From contig DAIEPS010000005.1 of NCBI GenBank assembly GCA_027348305.1, positions 1 to 25,567 of the forward strand: DNA of 25,567 nucleotides, written 5' to 3'. Source of the stretch: Anaerolineaceae bacterium (GTDB lineage Bacteria; Chloroflexota; Anaerolineae; Anaerolineales; Anaerolineaceae). The notes beneath the pieces were generated by a model. The model was given only the letters and a program-made list of their open reading frames with translations. It had not been told where the DNA came from and did not search any database. This document shows, in pieces, positions 1 to 8,913 of this stretch. The position numbers and the translations under genes were made by a program. How positions within the stretch are numbered: position 1 is the first letter of the stretch; every line of letters starts with the position of its first letter.

Positions 1-888
1 TGCACCAGCGGCTGCGACGGCTGAACCAGCCTGGGGCTGATTCTGGCCGATGCCGGCTAGGGATTGAGAAAGCACGTTGCCAATGCCAAGTCCAGCGCCT
101 ATTCCGGCGGTTAAGCCTGCACCACCGCCAGGGTTATTGGCAGCCTCGCGCATGGCATCAGAGGCCTGCAGTTGAGCATAAGTCGCCATATCCAGCATAC
201 CCATGGCGCGTAATTCTTCTGCAGATTTTTCAGAAGGTTTGAGGCTTCCGATATAGAAAGATTTCAGCAAAATACCCAGGGCTGAAAAATCATCCTGTGC
301 CTTGGCGCGGATGCCTGCACCCAGCTCTTCGGTCAGTGAGATCAATTCAAACACATTCTTCTTCTCACCAGTGGTTGAAAGGATGTCCTGTAATTTCGAC
401 AGGAGCATGATCCTGAATCGGTTCTCGATTTCAGAAAGCTGGTAAGAGCTCTTCGCACCCATGATCTGAGTGACAAATTGCTGGGGGTCAGAGATCTGGA
501 AGCTGTATGTACCGTAACCGGTCAGCAAAGCCACGCCGAGACCAACCCCGGAGTTCTTGACCATGATCGGTTGGGCGGTACCCCATTTGCGATCAGGAAA
601 TTCCTTGGTTGAGACAAAATAGACCTCAGCCGTAAAGGGGGTGCGGTCATTGAATGCTTTGCCAATAAAATCGGTCAATAACGGGATATTTGCGGTGACA
701 ATGGTGTGGCGGCCGGGTCCAAACGAATCCAAAGCCTGTCCATCGCGCATGAAAACGACGCGTTGAGATTCGCGGACGATAATCTGTGAACCAATGCGCA
801 GGTCGCACACACCGGTCTCAGGAAAGCGATGAACCAATTCATCGTTCATCTCATTTGGGTATTCCACTACATCAAAAATTCGTGCCAT
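1..888 (-). CDS. SPFH-domain protein, YdjI/virion-core-protein type (partial, C-terminus outside window)
   Basis: I translated this by hand from an ATG at 888-886; 296 residues are visible and the frame stays open to base 1, so the C-terminus is missing. The protein has the block order typical of YdjI-like SPFH proteins: a VRESQ..VFMRDGQ segment near residue 40, a FGPGRHT segment, then an AEVYFVSTKEF..RKWGT segment and a YGTYSF.I.DP segment. After about residue 250 it becomes a Gly/Ala-rich linker. Relatives often end in a zinc ribbon, which would lie beyond the window. SPFH proteins form membrane-associated scaffolds; the Bacillus YdjI relative sits in a PspA-type envelope-stress operon. The ATG is preceded by GGGAGAG. 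It lies 32 bases downstream of the helical protein at 921-1439, probably in the same operon. Family assignment is firm; the cellular role is inferred. Confidence 0.88.
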   Translation of the reverse strand, partial: MARIFDVVEYPNEMNDELVHRFPETGVCDLRIGSQIIVRESQRVVFMRDGQALDSFGPGRHTIVTANIPLLTDFIGKAFNDRTPFTAEVYFVSTKEFPDRKWGTAQPIMVKNSGVGLGVALLTGYGTYSFQISDPQQFVTQIMGAKSSYQLSEIENRFRIMLLSKLQDILSTTGEKKNVFELISLTEELGAGIRAKAQDDFSALGILLKSFYIGSLKPSEKSAEELRAMGMLDMATYAQLQASDAMREAANNPGGGAGLTAGIGAGLGIGNVLSQSLAGIGQNQPQAGSAVAAAGA

Positions 889-920
889 TGGGTCTCTCCC
901 TATTAATTAGATTATCTGGA

Positions 921-1439
921 TTATTGTCCGAGCTTCATCAGTTCAGAGCGTTGGTTGAAAGCATCGACACAATCCTGAGCTTTTTGGTTGAGATTGCGGA
1001 TCGCGGCAGGCAACCCATCAGTACCGATTGAGGCTTCAAGATTATCGATAGCACTGGCAACCTCATCACCCATGGTAATCAGGGCCAGGTCATACTGATA
1101 CATTTTTTCCAACTCGGCTTGATTGATCTTTGTTGCCTCAAAAAAGCTGGAATAACCATAAGCAGCATTTCTTACCCGATCGATAAATTGGCGCAATCGG
1201 GTTGAAGCGATTTCAATTTCATCGAGCACTTCAAGCTGACCGGCGTTTACCAAGTCTCGCTGGATGCTGGAAATCCGCGTCCACTGGGCCTGGAATTTAT
1301 CAGAAACAGTTTCACGCAGTAATTTATCAGCATTTCTGCGATCCACACGTTCAATGTAGCCTTTGAATCCCGGGATCTTGGCAAATAATTTCTTGATGAC
1401 ATCCTGTTGGGATGTTACCCGATCAAATAAATCGCTCAT
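921..1439 (-). CDS. Conserved helical protein of unknown function upstream of the SPFH gene
   Basis: This is a 172-residue soluble protein with no signal peptide or membrane segment. It is rich in Glu, Asp, Arg, Gln and Leu with few prolines, so it should be almost wholly alpha-helical. I do not recognise a named family. The ATG at 1439 has GGAGG seven bases upstream, and a minus-strand promoter candidate (TTGTAA, 17-base spacer, TATAAT) lies at 1480-1508, so the start is well supported. It is followed after 32 bases by the SPFH protein, which suggests that the two work together, perhaps as a helical partner of a membrane scaffold. That role is inferred only from position. The pair is transcribed divergently from the Tad pilus locus. 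Confidence 0.75.
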   Translation of the reverse strand: MSDLFDRVTSQQDVIKKLFAKIPGFKGYIERVDRRNADKLLRETVSDKFQAQWTRISSIQRDLVNAGQLEVLDEIEIASTRLRQFIDRVRNAAYGYSSFFEATKINQAELEKMYQYDLALITMGDEVASAIDNLEASIGTDGLPAAIRNLNQKAQDCVDAFNQRSELMKLGQ

Positions 1440-1479
1440 TCTTATCCTCCGTTTTGCATATAATTAGCAATTCTTAACG

Positions 1480-1508
1480 ATTATAGTATTTTTTTGAACC
1501 TCTTACAA
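1480..1508 (-). promoter_or_regulatory. Candidate sigma70-type promoter for the helical protein-SPFH operon
   Basis: Reading the minus strand, TTGTAA (1508-1503) and TATAAT (1485-1480) are separated by exactly 17 bases. Transcription would start near 1473 and give a leader of about 35 bases to the ATG at 1439. The -10 box is consensus and the -35 matches at four of six positions. Confidence 0.5.
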
Positions 1509-1646
1509 TTTAATTTACGGTTTTTTTTGAATAACGATTCGTATTTCTTATTAACCTTTTATTAGAACAACTCATCAGATTAAAACGATCCTGCCCCTTC
1601 GTTTTTCTGTTAAGTGATTGATAAGATTAATTCCTTTTTCGATGTA

Positions 1647-1652
1647 TATAAT
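1647..1652 (+). promoter_or_regulatory. Candidate -10 box for the first Flp pilin gene
   Basis: A consensus TATAAT lies 40 bases before the pilin ATG at 1692. That is almost the same distance as the -10 box of the second pilin gene from its own ATG. The best upstream -35-like hexamer, TTGATA at 1618-1623, is 23 bases away, which is too far for a normal spacer, so the site is tentative or needs an activator. Confidence 0.35.
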
Positions 1653-1691
1653 CTTAATTATTCCAATATTGAAAAGAAAGGAGTGAATCCC

Positions 1692-1853
1692 ATGCTATTT
1701 GCACCGAAAGAAAAAGGACAAGGTTTAATTGAATACGCATTGATTCTCGTTTTGATTGCTGTGGTTGTTATTGTTGTCCTTCGTTTGCTCGGACCCCAAA
1801 TTGGCGGCGTTTTCAGCAGGATCAATAATTCATTATCTGCTGCGCCCAACTAA
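1692..1853 (+). CDS. Flp/Fap-type pilin, copy 1
   Basis: This is a 53-residue class IVb (Flp) prepilin, the main subunit of a Tad pilus. I chose the ATG at 1692 rather than 1614 because AAAGGAG lies just before it and because the product then matches the second copy from its first residue. The leader is very short (MLFAPKEKG). Cleavage by a TadV/CpaA-type peptidase is expected after Gly9, which puts Glu14 at +5 and Tyr15 at +6 of the mature protein, the family hallmark. A hydrophobic helix of about 20 residues follows, then a short polar tail ending APN. The mature pilin would have only 44 residues. No prepilin peptidase gene is visible in the window. Within the first 50 residues it differs from copy 2 at two positions. 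Confidence 0.93.
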   Translation: MLFAPKEKGQGLIEYALILVLIAVVVIVVLRLLGPQIGGVFSRINNSLSAAPN

Positions 1854-1860
1854 TGCCATC

Positions 1861-1925
1861 GTTTTCAATCTTTTACACATCGAGTCCAATTGCAAAGTAG
1901 CTGTAATGTAAAAAGGATTGAAAAC
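1861..1925. repeat. Long imperfect inverted repeat between the two pilin genes
   Basis: The arm at 1861-1877 (GTTTTCAATCTTTTACA) pairs with the arm at 1907-1925, leaving a two-base bulge (AG). The loop is about 29 bases. The run of T normally found after an intrinsic terminator is absent. The right arm contains the TTGAAA -35 hexamer of the promoter for the second pilin. It could be an RNA 3' stabiliser for the first pilin message, an attenuator, or a protein-binding site. Confidence 0.6.
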
Positions 1926-1945
1926 AAACCACAGAATACTATAAT
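1918..1945 (+). promoter_or_regulatory. Promoter of the second Flp pilin gene
   Basis: TTGAAA (1918-1923) and TATAAT (1940-1945) are separated by 16 bases. The start of transcription would fall near 1952, giving a leader of about 35 bases to the ATG at 1987. The -35 box lies inside the right arm of the inverted repeat at 1861-1925. Confidence 0.6.
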
Positions 1946-1986
1946 CAAATTATTGATAACTTATTTTTATGAAAGGAGAAAATCCT

Positions 1987-2142
1987 ATGTTATTCTCACC
2001 CAAAGAAAAAGGCCAAGGTTTAATTGAATACGCATTGATTCTTGTTTTGATCGCTGTTGTTGTGATTGTTGTTCTTCGTTTGCTCGGACCTCAAATCGGC
2101 GGAGTATTCAGTAAAATCAACAACTCCTTATCAGCCGTCTAA
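1987..2142 (+). CDS. Flp/Fap-type pilin, copy 2
   Basis: This 51-residue prepilin was found by reading the sequence directly. It has the same nine-residue leader ending in Gly9, the Glu/Tyr pair at 14-15 (E+5, Y+6 after cleavage), the hydrophobic helix and the GPQIGGVFS tail. AAAGGAGA precedes the ATG. Compared with copy 1 the changes are Ala4 to Ser, Arg43 to Lys, and a shorter end (AV instead of AAPN). The DNA differs at about 19 synonymous codons, so the duplication is not recent and both proteins appear to be under selection. A strong terminator follows at 2168-2201, so this gene may be transcribed at a higher level than the assembly genes downstream, as is usual for major pilins. Confidence 0.93.
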   Translation: MLFSPKEKGQGLIEYALILVLIAVVVIVVLRLLGPQIGGVFSKINNSLSAV

Positions 2143-2167
2143 ATTTAACTCAAGCCTAAAAGTTTTT

Positions 2168-2201
2168 AGAAAGGCTCTGTTATCAGAGCCTTTCTTATTT
2201 G
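2168..2201 (+). terminator. Intrinsic terminator after the pilin genes
   Basis: A perfect 12-base-pair stem (2168-2179 with 2184-2195, core AAAGGCTCTG) with a TTAT loop is followed by a T-rich stretch. It separates the pilin genes from the assembly operon. Confidence 0.85.
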
Positions 2202-2260
2202 TAAGCGGTAAATCTCCCAAAAATTGAGTAAAAATCAGGTTAATGCGGATTTATCTGCCG

Positions 2261-2266
2261 TATAAT
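2261..2266 (+). promoter_or_regulatory. Candidate -10 box for the Tad assembly operon
   Basis: A consensus TATAAT lies 44 bases before the cpaB start and downstream of the pilin terminator, where an operon promoter is expected. No good -35 hexamer sits 16-18 bases upstream, so this is tentative or may depend on an activator. Confidence 0.35.
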
Positions 2267-2310
2267 TAATTTGATATTAATTAGGGATGTAGGACATGTA
2301 GGAGGTTTCA

Positions 2311-3465
2311 ATGGCTGCAGGTAAAAAACGTAGAAGTAATATCTTAATCATCGTCATCTTGATCATCGCAGTTGGTGCTGTCCTGGCATATTTAGTATTA
2401 ACAAATAGCACAGGATTAACGGGTGGAAAACCTTCCACCAACCAAAACCAACCTACCGCAACCGCAAACGTTGATTTAGTCGATATCGTTATCGCGTCTC
2501 AGTCCATTCAACGCGGAACGTTGATTACCAGCGATATGGTCACCACCATCAAATATCCCCGGGCACAAATGGCCGAAGGCGTCTTCTTCACTACAATTGA
2601 TGAAGTTGTTGGCCAAAAAGCCAAGAACCCTATTGACCCCACCGTTCCCATAACACAAAATATGGTCATGTCTCAAGAAGGCGGATCACTCGCCTCATTT
2701 GATATTCCTGATGGCATGACAGCATTTTCGATTCCAGTCAGCCCAGAAACCAGTGTATCCTTTGCCCCTCAACAAGGTGATCATGTGATGGTGGTAGGCT
2801 GCATGTTGCTGACCGATATTGACCCTGAGTTCCAGACTCGTCTGCCGAATAATACAAGTACAACTTATTCACCTCTTGACGTCAATACCTTGAGTGACGA
2901 AGTCCTCAAAATTGTTCTAACCAATAAAGGTACACCCAACGCCCTTTCAGTTGAACCCATCGCTGCCGGTTCACTGAACTATTATGGCCGTTATGAACTC
3001 GACCCAAATACGAATAATTTCGTTTACTTATCCGCATCTGAAGCCCAGCGCCCGCGGCTGGTTTGCCAGACGATCATTCAAGATGCTGCAGTTCTAAAAG
3101 TCGGCATGTTCACACCCGACGGCTCTACACAACCCTCAGCCGCTGCCACCCCGACACCTGCGGCAGTCGAACCCACTCCAGCAGTTGGTACCTCATACGC
3201 AGATTACACGGGATCCGTGACCCTTATCCTTACACCTCAAGATACGCTTATTATGAATTACCTGCTATTGTCGGGAACAAAACTTTCACTGGCATTACGC
3301 AGTGCAGGCGATGCAGGTGAGATCGTCACCGATTCGGTCACACTGCAATACGTCATGGATCAGAAGAATATTACTGACCCCAGCAAACTTCCGTATAACG
3401 TCGAACCCAGAGTTGACACGCTTGTCTACCCCGGTTTTAATGACTATATCCTGATTCAACCTTAA
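2311..3465 (+). CDS. cpaB: Flp pilus assembly protein CpaB/RcpC (SAF domain)
   Basis: This 384-residue protein begins with a short basic segment and one membrane helix at about residues 9-29. A SAF domain follows at about 55-115 (VDIVIASQSIQRGT, then PITQNMV), and after it the RcpC/CpaB block FSIPVSPETSVSFAPQQGD. A Thr/Pro/Ala-rich linker lies at about 270-297. The ATG has GGAGG seven bases upstream. CpaB is an inner-membrane-anchored periplasmic or extracytoplasmic part of Tad machines; in diderms it is linked to secretin assembly. No secretin is seen here, so in this probably monoderm-like organism it may instead act in the cell-wall space. It is the first gene of the assembly operon. Family assignment is confident; the exact role in this setting is inferred. 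Confidence 0.9.
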   Translation: MAAGKKRRSNILIIVILIIAVGAVLAYLVLTNSTGLTGGKPSTNQNQPTATANVDLVDIVIASQSIQRGTLITSDMVTTIKYPRAQMAEGVFFTTIDEVVGQKAKNPIDPTVPITQNMVMSQEGGSLASFDIPDGMTAFSIPVSPETSVSFAPQQGDHVMVVGCMLLTDIDPEFQTRLPNNTSTTYSPLDVNTLSDEVLKIVLTNKGTPNALSVEPIAAGSLNYYGRYELDPNTNNFVYLSASEAQRPRLVCQTIIQDAAVLKVGMFTPDGSTQPSAAATPTPAAVEPTPAVGTSYADYTGSVTLILTPQDTLIMNYLLLSGTKLSLALRSAGDAGEIVTDSVTLQYVMDQKNITDPSKLPYNVEPRVDTLVYPGFNDYILIQP

Positions 3466-3500
3466 TGCAGGTCTCTGTTCATTGAATAACCGGAGTTGTG

Positions 3501-4733
3501 ATGGCATCGCAAGAGAAAATTAATGTAGTCGTAGTCGATGATATTGATGAGTCGCGAGAAATGATCTTGCGAATGCTTCAATTTGATTCGTCCATTGAAG
3601 TCGTAGGTACCGGAAGAACTGGAATCGAAGCCATTGAATCCGCTCAGAAATTGAAACCTGACGTGATCGTAATGGATATCAACATGCCAGATATGGATGG
3701 CATTACTGCAACCGAAGCCATTCGCAAGAAAGTCCCCTACATTCAAATCGTTGTTCTTTCAGTTCAGAATGATGCCAATTACATGCGCAAGGCCATGCTG
3801 GCCGGCGCCCGTGATTTCTTGACCAAGCCTCCCATGATCGACGAGTTAACCGCCGCCATCCGCCGCGCCGGAGACCTGGCCCATGAAGAAAAAATGAAAC
3901 AAACCACGGTCTTTTCGCCAAACGCCATGACCGGCCCGCTCTCACCTCAAATGATGATGCGCATGCCGCAAATGGCAATGGGAAAGATCATATGTGTTTA
4001 CAGTCCAAAAGGTGGTGCTGGTTGTACCACGATTGCCACAAACCTGGCCGTTGGGCTAAAAACCCAGGACAATAAAGTTGCCATCGTGGATGCCAACCTT
4101 CTCTATGGAAATGTGGCAGTCTTTTTGAATGAACATGGCAAGAATTCCATCCTTGATCTCGTTGATCGCGCCGCTGAACTTGACCCGGAGATCATTGAAG
4201 ATGTCATGGTTGAAAACAAATTAACCGGTTTGCATATGATGCCTTCGCCAAAAGATCCTGAGCTCAATGATGCACATAAAGGCGAGCCGGTTTCAAAGGT
4301 ATTAAGCTTCTTGAAACAGATGTACAGCTTCATCATTATTGACACAACCTCTTATCTCACTGAGGTCGTGCAGGCCTGTCTCGATATCGCCGACTACATT
4401 GTGTTGATCACCACGCAAGACATACCCTCGATCAAAACGACCAACCAATTCCTGACACTGGCCGACGCCTCCGGTATCGCCCGAGACAAAATCCTTTTTG
4501 TGATGAACCGCTATGACAAACGAATTGCCATTTCTCCTGAACGTGTTGGAGAAAGCCTGAAACAGTCTGTGCTCGTTGCAATTCCATTTGAAGAGCGTAT
4601 TATCACCAGCGCCATGAACAGGGGCGTGCCGTTCATGGTGGATAATAAAGTGGCTCCTGCCGGCAAAGCGGTTATTTCATTGGTAGAAATTATACGGTCA
4701 AGAATTCAGAAAGACCAAGAAAATCCCTCGTAA
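3501..4733 (+). CDS. cpaE: CpaE/TadZ-like Tad pilus localisation ATPase with N-terminal receiver domain
   Basis: This 410-residue protein joins a response-regulator receiver domain (about 6-120) to a MinD/ParA-type ATPase (about 160-400). The receiver looks fully functional: acidic pair Asp13-Asp14, phosphoacceptor Asp59 in VIVMDINMPDMDG, Ser87 and Lys109. The ATPase P-loop reads PKGGAGCTT (Lys170 kept), but the usual second lysine is Cys175. TadZ/CpaE proteins are known for atypical P-loops and place the pilus machine in the cell. I prefer the ATG at 3501 over the GTG three bases earlier because CGGAG at 3491-3495 spaces better to it. It sits between cpaB and cpaF with gaps of 35 and 26 bases. 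A partner histidine kinase is not in the window. No gene for a separate regulator is seen. Confidence 0.9.
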   Translation: MASQEKINVVVVDDIDESREMILRMLQFDSSIEVVGTGRTGIEAIESAQKLKPDVIVMDINMPDMDGITATEAIRKKVPYIQIVVLSVQNDANYMRKAMLAGARDFLTKPPMIDELTAAIRRAGDLAHEEKMKQTTVFSPNAMTGPLSPQMMMRMPQMAMGKIICVYSPKGGAGCTTIATNLAVGLKTQDNKVAIVDANLLYGNVAVFLNEHGKNSILDLVDRAAELDPEIIEDVMVENKLTGLHMMPSPKDPELNDAHKGEPVSKVLSFLKQMYSFIIIDTTSYLTEVVQACLDIADYIVLITTQDIPSIKTTNQFLTLADASGIARDKILFVMNRYDKRIAISPERVGESLKQSVLVAIPFEERIITSAMNRGVPFMVDNKVAPAGKAVISLVEIIRSRIQKDQENPS

Positions 4734-4759
4734 TATTTAGGTCTGAGGAGACCAGGTAA

Positions 4760-6157
<1,398 letters not shown>

Positions 6158-6169
6158 CAGGGAACGATT

Positions 6170-7147
6170 ATGAATCCTGTCATTATTCTTTGGGCTGGTG
6201 GCGCGTTGGTACTAATCCTGACCGTGGTGGGTATTGCGGTTTCGATCGGCAGCCGGCGTTCCACTGAAGAAGAACGGCTTGGGGAATACGTTGAGCCCGA
6301 GAAGGAAGTCGTTCCGCAGAAGAAAGAAGCCTCCACGCCAGTTACTGAGTGGTTAACCAAACGGGTTGAAAAATCAAGTTTTGGTGACAAACTTGGTAAA
6401 GAATTAGCTCAGGCGGACCTCAAGCTTAAACCGGGTGAATTTGTCGCTTTGATGGTCATTTTTGCTTTTATCATGGCCATATTGGGATGGTTCATCGGCT
6501 CACAAAGCATAATCATCGCCCTCGTGGGTGCCGTCGTCGGCGCCTTCCTGCCGAGGATTTATGTCAGCAGTTCAAAAAAGAAACGACTGGTCAAATTCAA
6601 CGACCAATTGGGCGATATGCTTGGACTGATGGTCAACGGCCTGCGCGCAGGATATTCAGTCATGCAGGCCATGGAATCGGTCAGCCGCGAGCTGCCCTCA
6701 CCCATTTGCGATGAGTTCCGCAGGGTTGTGCAAGAAATTCAATTAGGTGTCACCACTGAAAAAGCGCTTGAGAACTTACTAAGGCGCATCCCCAGTGACG
6801 ACCTGGATCTGGTGATCACAGCCATGAATGTTCAACGTGAGGTTGGCGGCAACCTTGCCGAAATTCTGGATACCATTTCACATACCATTCGCGAACGTAT
6901 CCGCCTTAAAGGTGAGATCAGGGTCTTGACCGCACAAATGGATGTATCCGCAACCATCCTGGCTGTGCTGCCAGTGGGTGTGATCTTCTTTCTGTACCTC
7001 ATCAATAGGGATTACATCAGCCTGTTGTGGTCTCAAGAATCCAATTCCGGTCCTATCCCTTGCGGTTATACCGCAATCGGATTGGCAGTAGTTTTGATCA
7101 TAGCCGGCTACTTTACGATCAAGAAAATGGGAAATATCGAAGTATGA
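6170..7147 (+). CDS. tadB: Tad pilus platform protein TadB (T2SSF family)
   Basis: This 325-residue integral membrane protein has an N-terminal helix (about 4-27), a pair of helices at about 93-130, a cytoplasmic T2SSF domain at about 143-255 (GLMVNGLRAGYSVMQAME and VITAMNVQREVGGNLAEILD blocks) and two C-terminal helices. TadB pairs with TadC to form the inner-membrane platform driven by CpaF. The T2SSF signature and the position directly after cpaF support TadB over TadC. Its TGA stop overlaps the ATG of tadC in an ATGA junction, so the two are probably translationally coupled and made in equal amounts. Confidence 0.93.
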   Translation: MNPVIILWAGGALVLILTVVGIAVSIGSRRSTEEERLGEYVEPEKEVVPQKKEASTPVTEWLTKRVEKSSFGDKLGKELAQADLKLKPGEFVALMVIFAFIMAILGWFIGSQSIIIALVGAVVGAFLPRIYVSSSKKKRLVKFNDQLGDMLGLMVNGLRAGYSVMQAMESVSRELPSPICDEFRRVVQEIQLGVTTEKALENLLRRIPSDDLDLVITAMNVQREVGGNLAEILDTISHTIRERIRLKGEIRVLTAQMDVSATILAVLPVGVIFFLYLINRDYISLLWSQESNSGPIPCGYTAIGLAVVLIIAGYFTIKKMGNIEV

Positions 7148-8091
7148 TACCGATTCTCGTTTTAATTGGACTGATTATCATCATAGCCGTAGCGTTGGTT
7201 GTGATCGGTTTGCGCAATCCGCAAACTGTCAATGACCGCCTTTTGCAAGACCGCCTCGAAGAATTCAGCCGAACCGGTGAACAGGTTGATCTTGAAAAGC
7301 TGGAAATGTCGCAGCCCTTTACCGAGCGTGTTATTTATCCGCTGGCCAGAAAATTGGGTGAAATTACCATCAAATTTACACCTCAAAACTGGTTGAACAG
7401 CATTTCACGTAAACTTGAATTGGCAGGAAGCCCCTCCAAGATGGATCCAACCATATTCCTGGCGACCCAATTCATCATGGCTGTCGTCTTCGGCGGCATC
7501 ATGCTGCTCTTTATGACCGTTATAGCCAAATCCTTTCCGGCTGGACAGATCTTTCTGTTTGTGGTTGTTTTTACAGGCATCGGCTTTTTCATGCCTCAAT
7601 TCCAGTTATCCACCAAGATCACAAAAAGGCAGAAAGCGATTCGCCGAGCCATGCCAGATGCATTGGATCTGTTGACGATCTGCGTGGAAGCCGGCCTCGG
7701 ATTTGACGCCGCCTTGAACAAAGTGACAGAAAAATGGGAAACACAGCTTTCGAAATCATTCCAACGTGTCATTCAAGAGATCCAATTAGGCAAGTTGCGT
7801 CGTGAAGCATTGCGCGACATGGCAGAAAACATTGGCATCCCTGAAATGACCAGTTTCGTAGCTGCGGTCATCCAAAGCGAACAACTGGGTGTCAGCATGG
7901 CCAAAGTGCTTAGAATCCAGGCGGATCAGATGCGCATCAAGAGGCGCCAATTGGCTGAAGAAGAAGCCCACAAGGCCCCGATCAAGATGTTGATCCCCAT
8001 GGCATTCTTGATCTTTCCATCTTTGTTGATCGTCTTGTTCGTCCCTGCTATATTGACCGTTATGCAATCAGGAATTTTAGGCGGTTTATGA
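7144..8091 (+). CDS. tadC: Tad pilus platform protein TadC (T2SSF family)
   Basis: This 315-residue membrane protein is the partner of TadB. I start it at the ATG of the ATGA overlap (7144), because earlier in-frame starts lie deep inside tadB. It has an N-terminal helix (about 2-22), two helices near 105-150, a T2SSF domain at about 165-280 (MPDALDLLTICVEAGLGFDA, then SFVAAVIQSEQLGVSMAKVL) and a C-terminal helix near 285-312. Together with TadB it forms the platform that couples ATP use by CpaF to pilin polymerisation. It is followed after 26 bases by comF in the same direction with no terminator between, so the Tad operon may run into comF. Confidence 0.93.
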   Translation: MIPILVLIGLIIIIAVALVVIGLRNPQTVNDRLLQDRLEEFSRTGEQVDLEKLEMSQPFTERVIYPLARKLGEITIKFTPQNWLNSISRKLELAGSPSKMDPTIFLATQFIMAVVFGGIMLLFMTVIAKSFPAGQIFLFVVVFTGIGFFMPQFQLSTKITKRQKAIRRAMPDALDLLTICVEAGLGFDAALNKVTEKWETQLSKSFQRVIQEIQLGKLRREALRDMAENIGIPEMTSFVAAVIQSEQLGVSMAKVLRIQADQMRIKRRQLAEEEAHKAPIKMLIPMAFLIFPSLLIVLFVPAILTVMQSGILGGL

Positions 8092-8117
8092 TCTACTAAC
8101 GGGAGGTCGTCACAGTT

Positions 8118-8900
8118 TTGACGGACTTTACCCTGGCCAACAAACTTCATCTTCAAATAACCAGTCTATTCTGGAGAAGTATGGACTGGCTCTATCCCCC
8201 ACGGTGCTGCAATTGCGACCGCCGGGGATTTGTTTTATGCGAAACCTGTTTTGCTGAGATCGAACCACTACAAGGTGCTCTTTGCCAAAAATGCGGATAT
8301 CCGGTCTCTGGCAAAGGAAGATTGTGTGAAGAGTGTCGACTTGCTCCTCCTCCATTCACACAGATGCTTTCATGGACGTCTTATATAGGGCCGGTAAAAG
8401 AGGCGATCCATGCACTCAAATACAAACGCAACCTGGCAATGGGACCTTTCCTGGCAAAACCCCTGGTGGAGATCGTAAAAAGATCAGGATGGAACATCGA
8501 CCTGGTGGTTCCGATACCCTTAAGCCGCTCGCGGTTGAGATTCAGGGGATATAACCAGGCAGCCTTGATCTCTCATCAGCTTGCCGCGCAATTGAATATT
8601 CAACACTCCAACACCGCCGTAAAGCGCGTCAGAAACACGTCAACCCAAATCGAATTGGATGTTAATAAAAGATTTATGAATTTGTTTGATGCTTTTTATG
8701 CAAATCCTGCTACACTAAAAAAGAGAAACATTCTGATCGTCGATGATGTGATCACTACCGGAGCCACGATGCAGAATTGTACGAAAGCTCTTCTTCAAGC
8801 AGGTGCAGAAAATATCTATTGTGTGTCCGTGGCGAGAGCCATTTTGAGACATGCCAAACACCACCAAGGTTTCGCTTCCAATTCAGTTTTACTATCTTAA
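8118..8900 (+). CDS. comF: ComF family phosphoribosyltransferase-like protein
   Basis: This 260-residue protein has the ComF layout. It carries an N-terminal double zinc-finger region (Cys30, 33, 41, 44, then Cys56, 59, 70, 73), the VVPIPLSRSRLRFRGYNQA block, and a type I PRTase loop ILIVDDVITTGATM with Asp209-Asp210. ComF is needed for DNA uptake in naturally competent bacteria, but the gene is also widespread in non-competent ones. The TTG start at 8118 has GGGAGGT ten bases upstream; an ATG at 8181 (residue 22) is the alternative and would leave only eight residues before the first cysteine. It lies between tadC and hpf. No other DNA-uptake genes such as comEC are visible here. Confidence 0.88.
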   Translation: MTDFTLANKLHLQITSLFWRSMDWLYPPRCCNCDRRGFVLCETCFAEIEPLQGALCQKCGYPVSGKGRLCEECRLAPPPFTQMLSWTSYIGPVKEAIHALKYKRNLAMGPFLAKPLVEIVKRSGWNIDLVVPIPLSRSRLRFRGYNQAALISHQLAAQLNIQHSNTAVKRVRNTSTQIELDVNKRFMNLFDAFYANPATLKKRNILIVDDVITTGATMQNCTKALLQAGAENIYCVSVARAILRHAKHHQGFASNSVLLS

Positions 8901-8913
8901 TGAGGAGGAAACA

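Noticed and set aside
8682..8716. A possible internal promoter for hpf inside comF (TTGATG, 19-base spacer, TACACT)
   Set aside because: The spacer is long and both boxes are weak; not enough to list.
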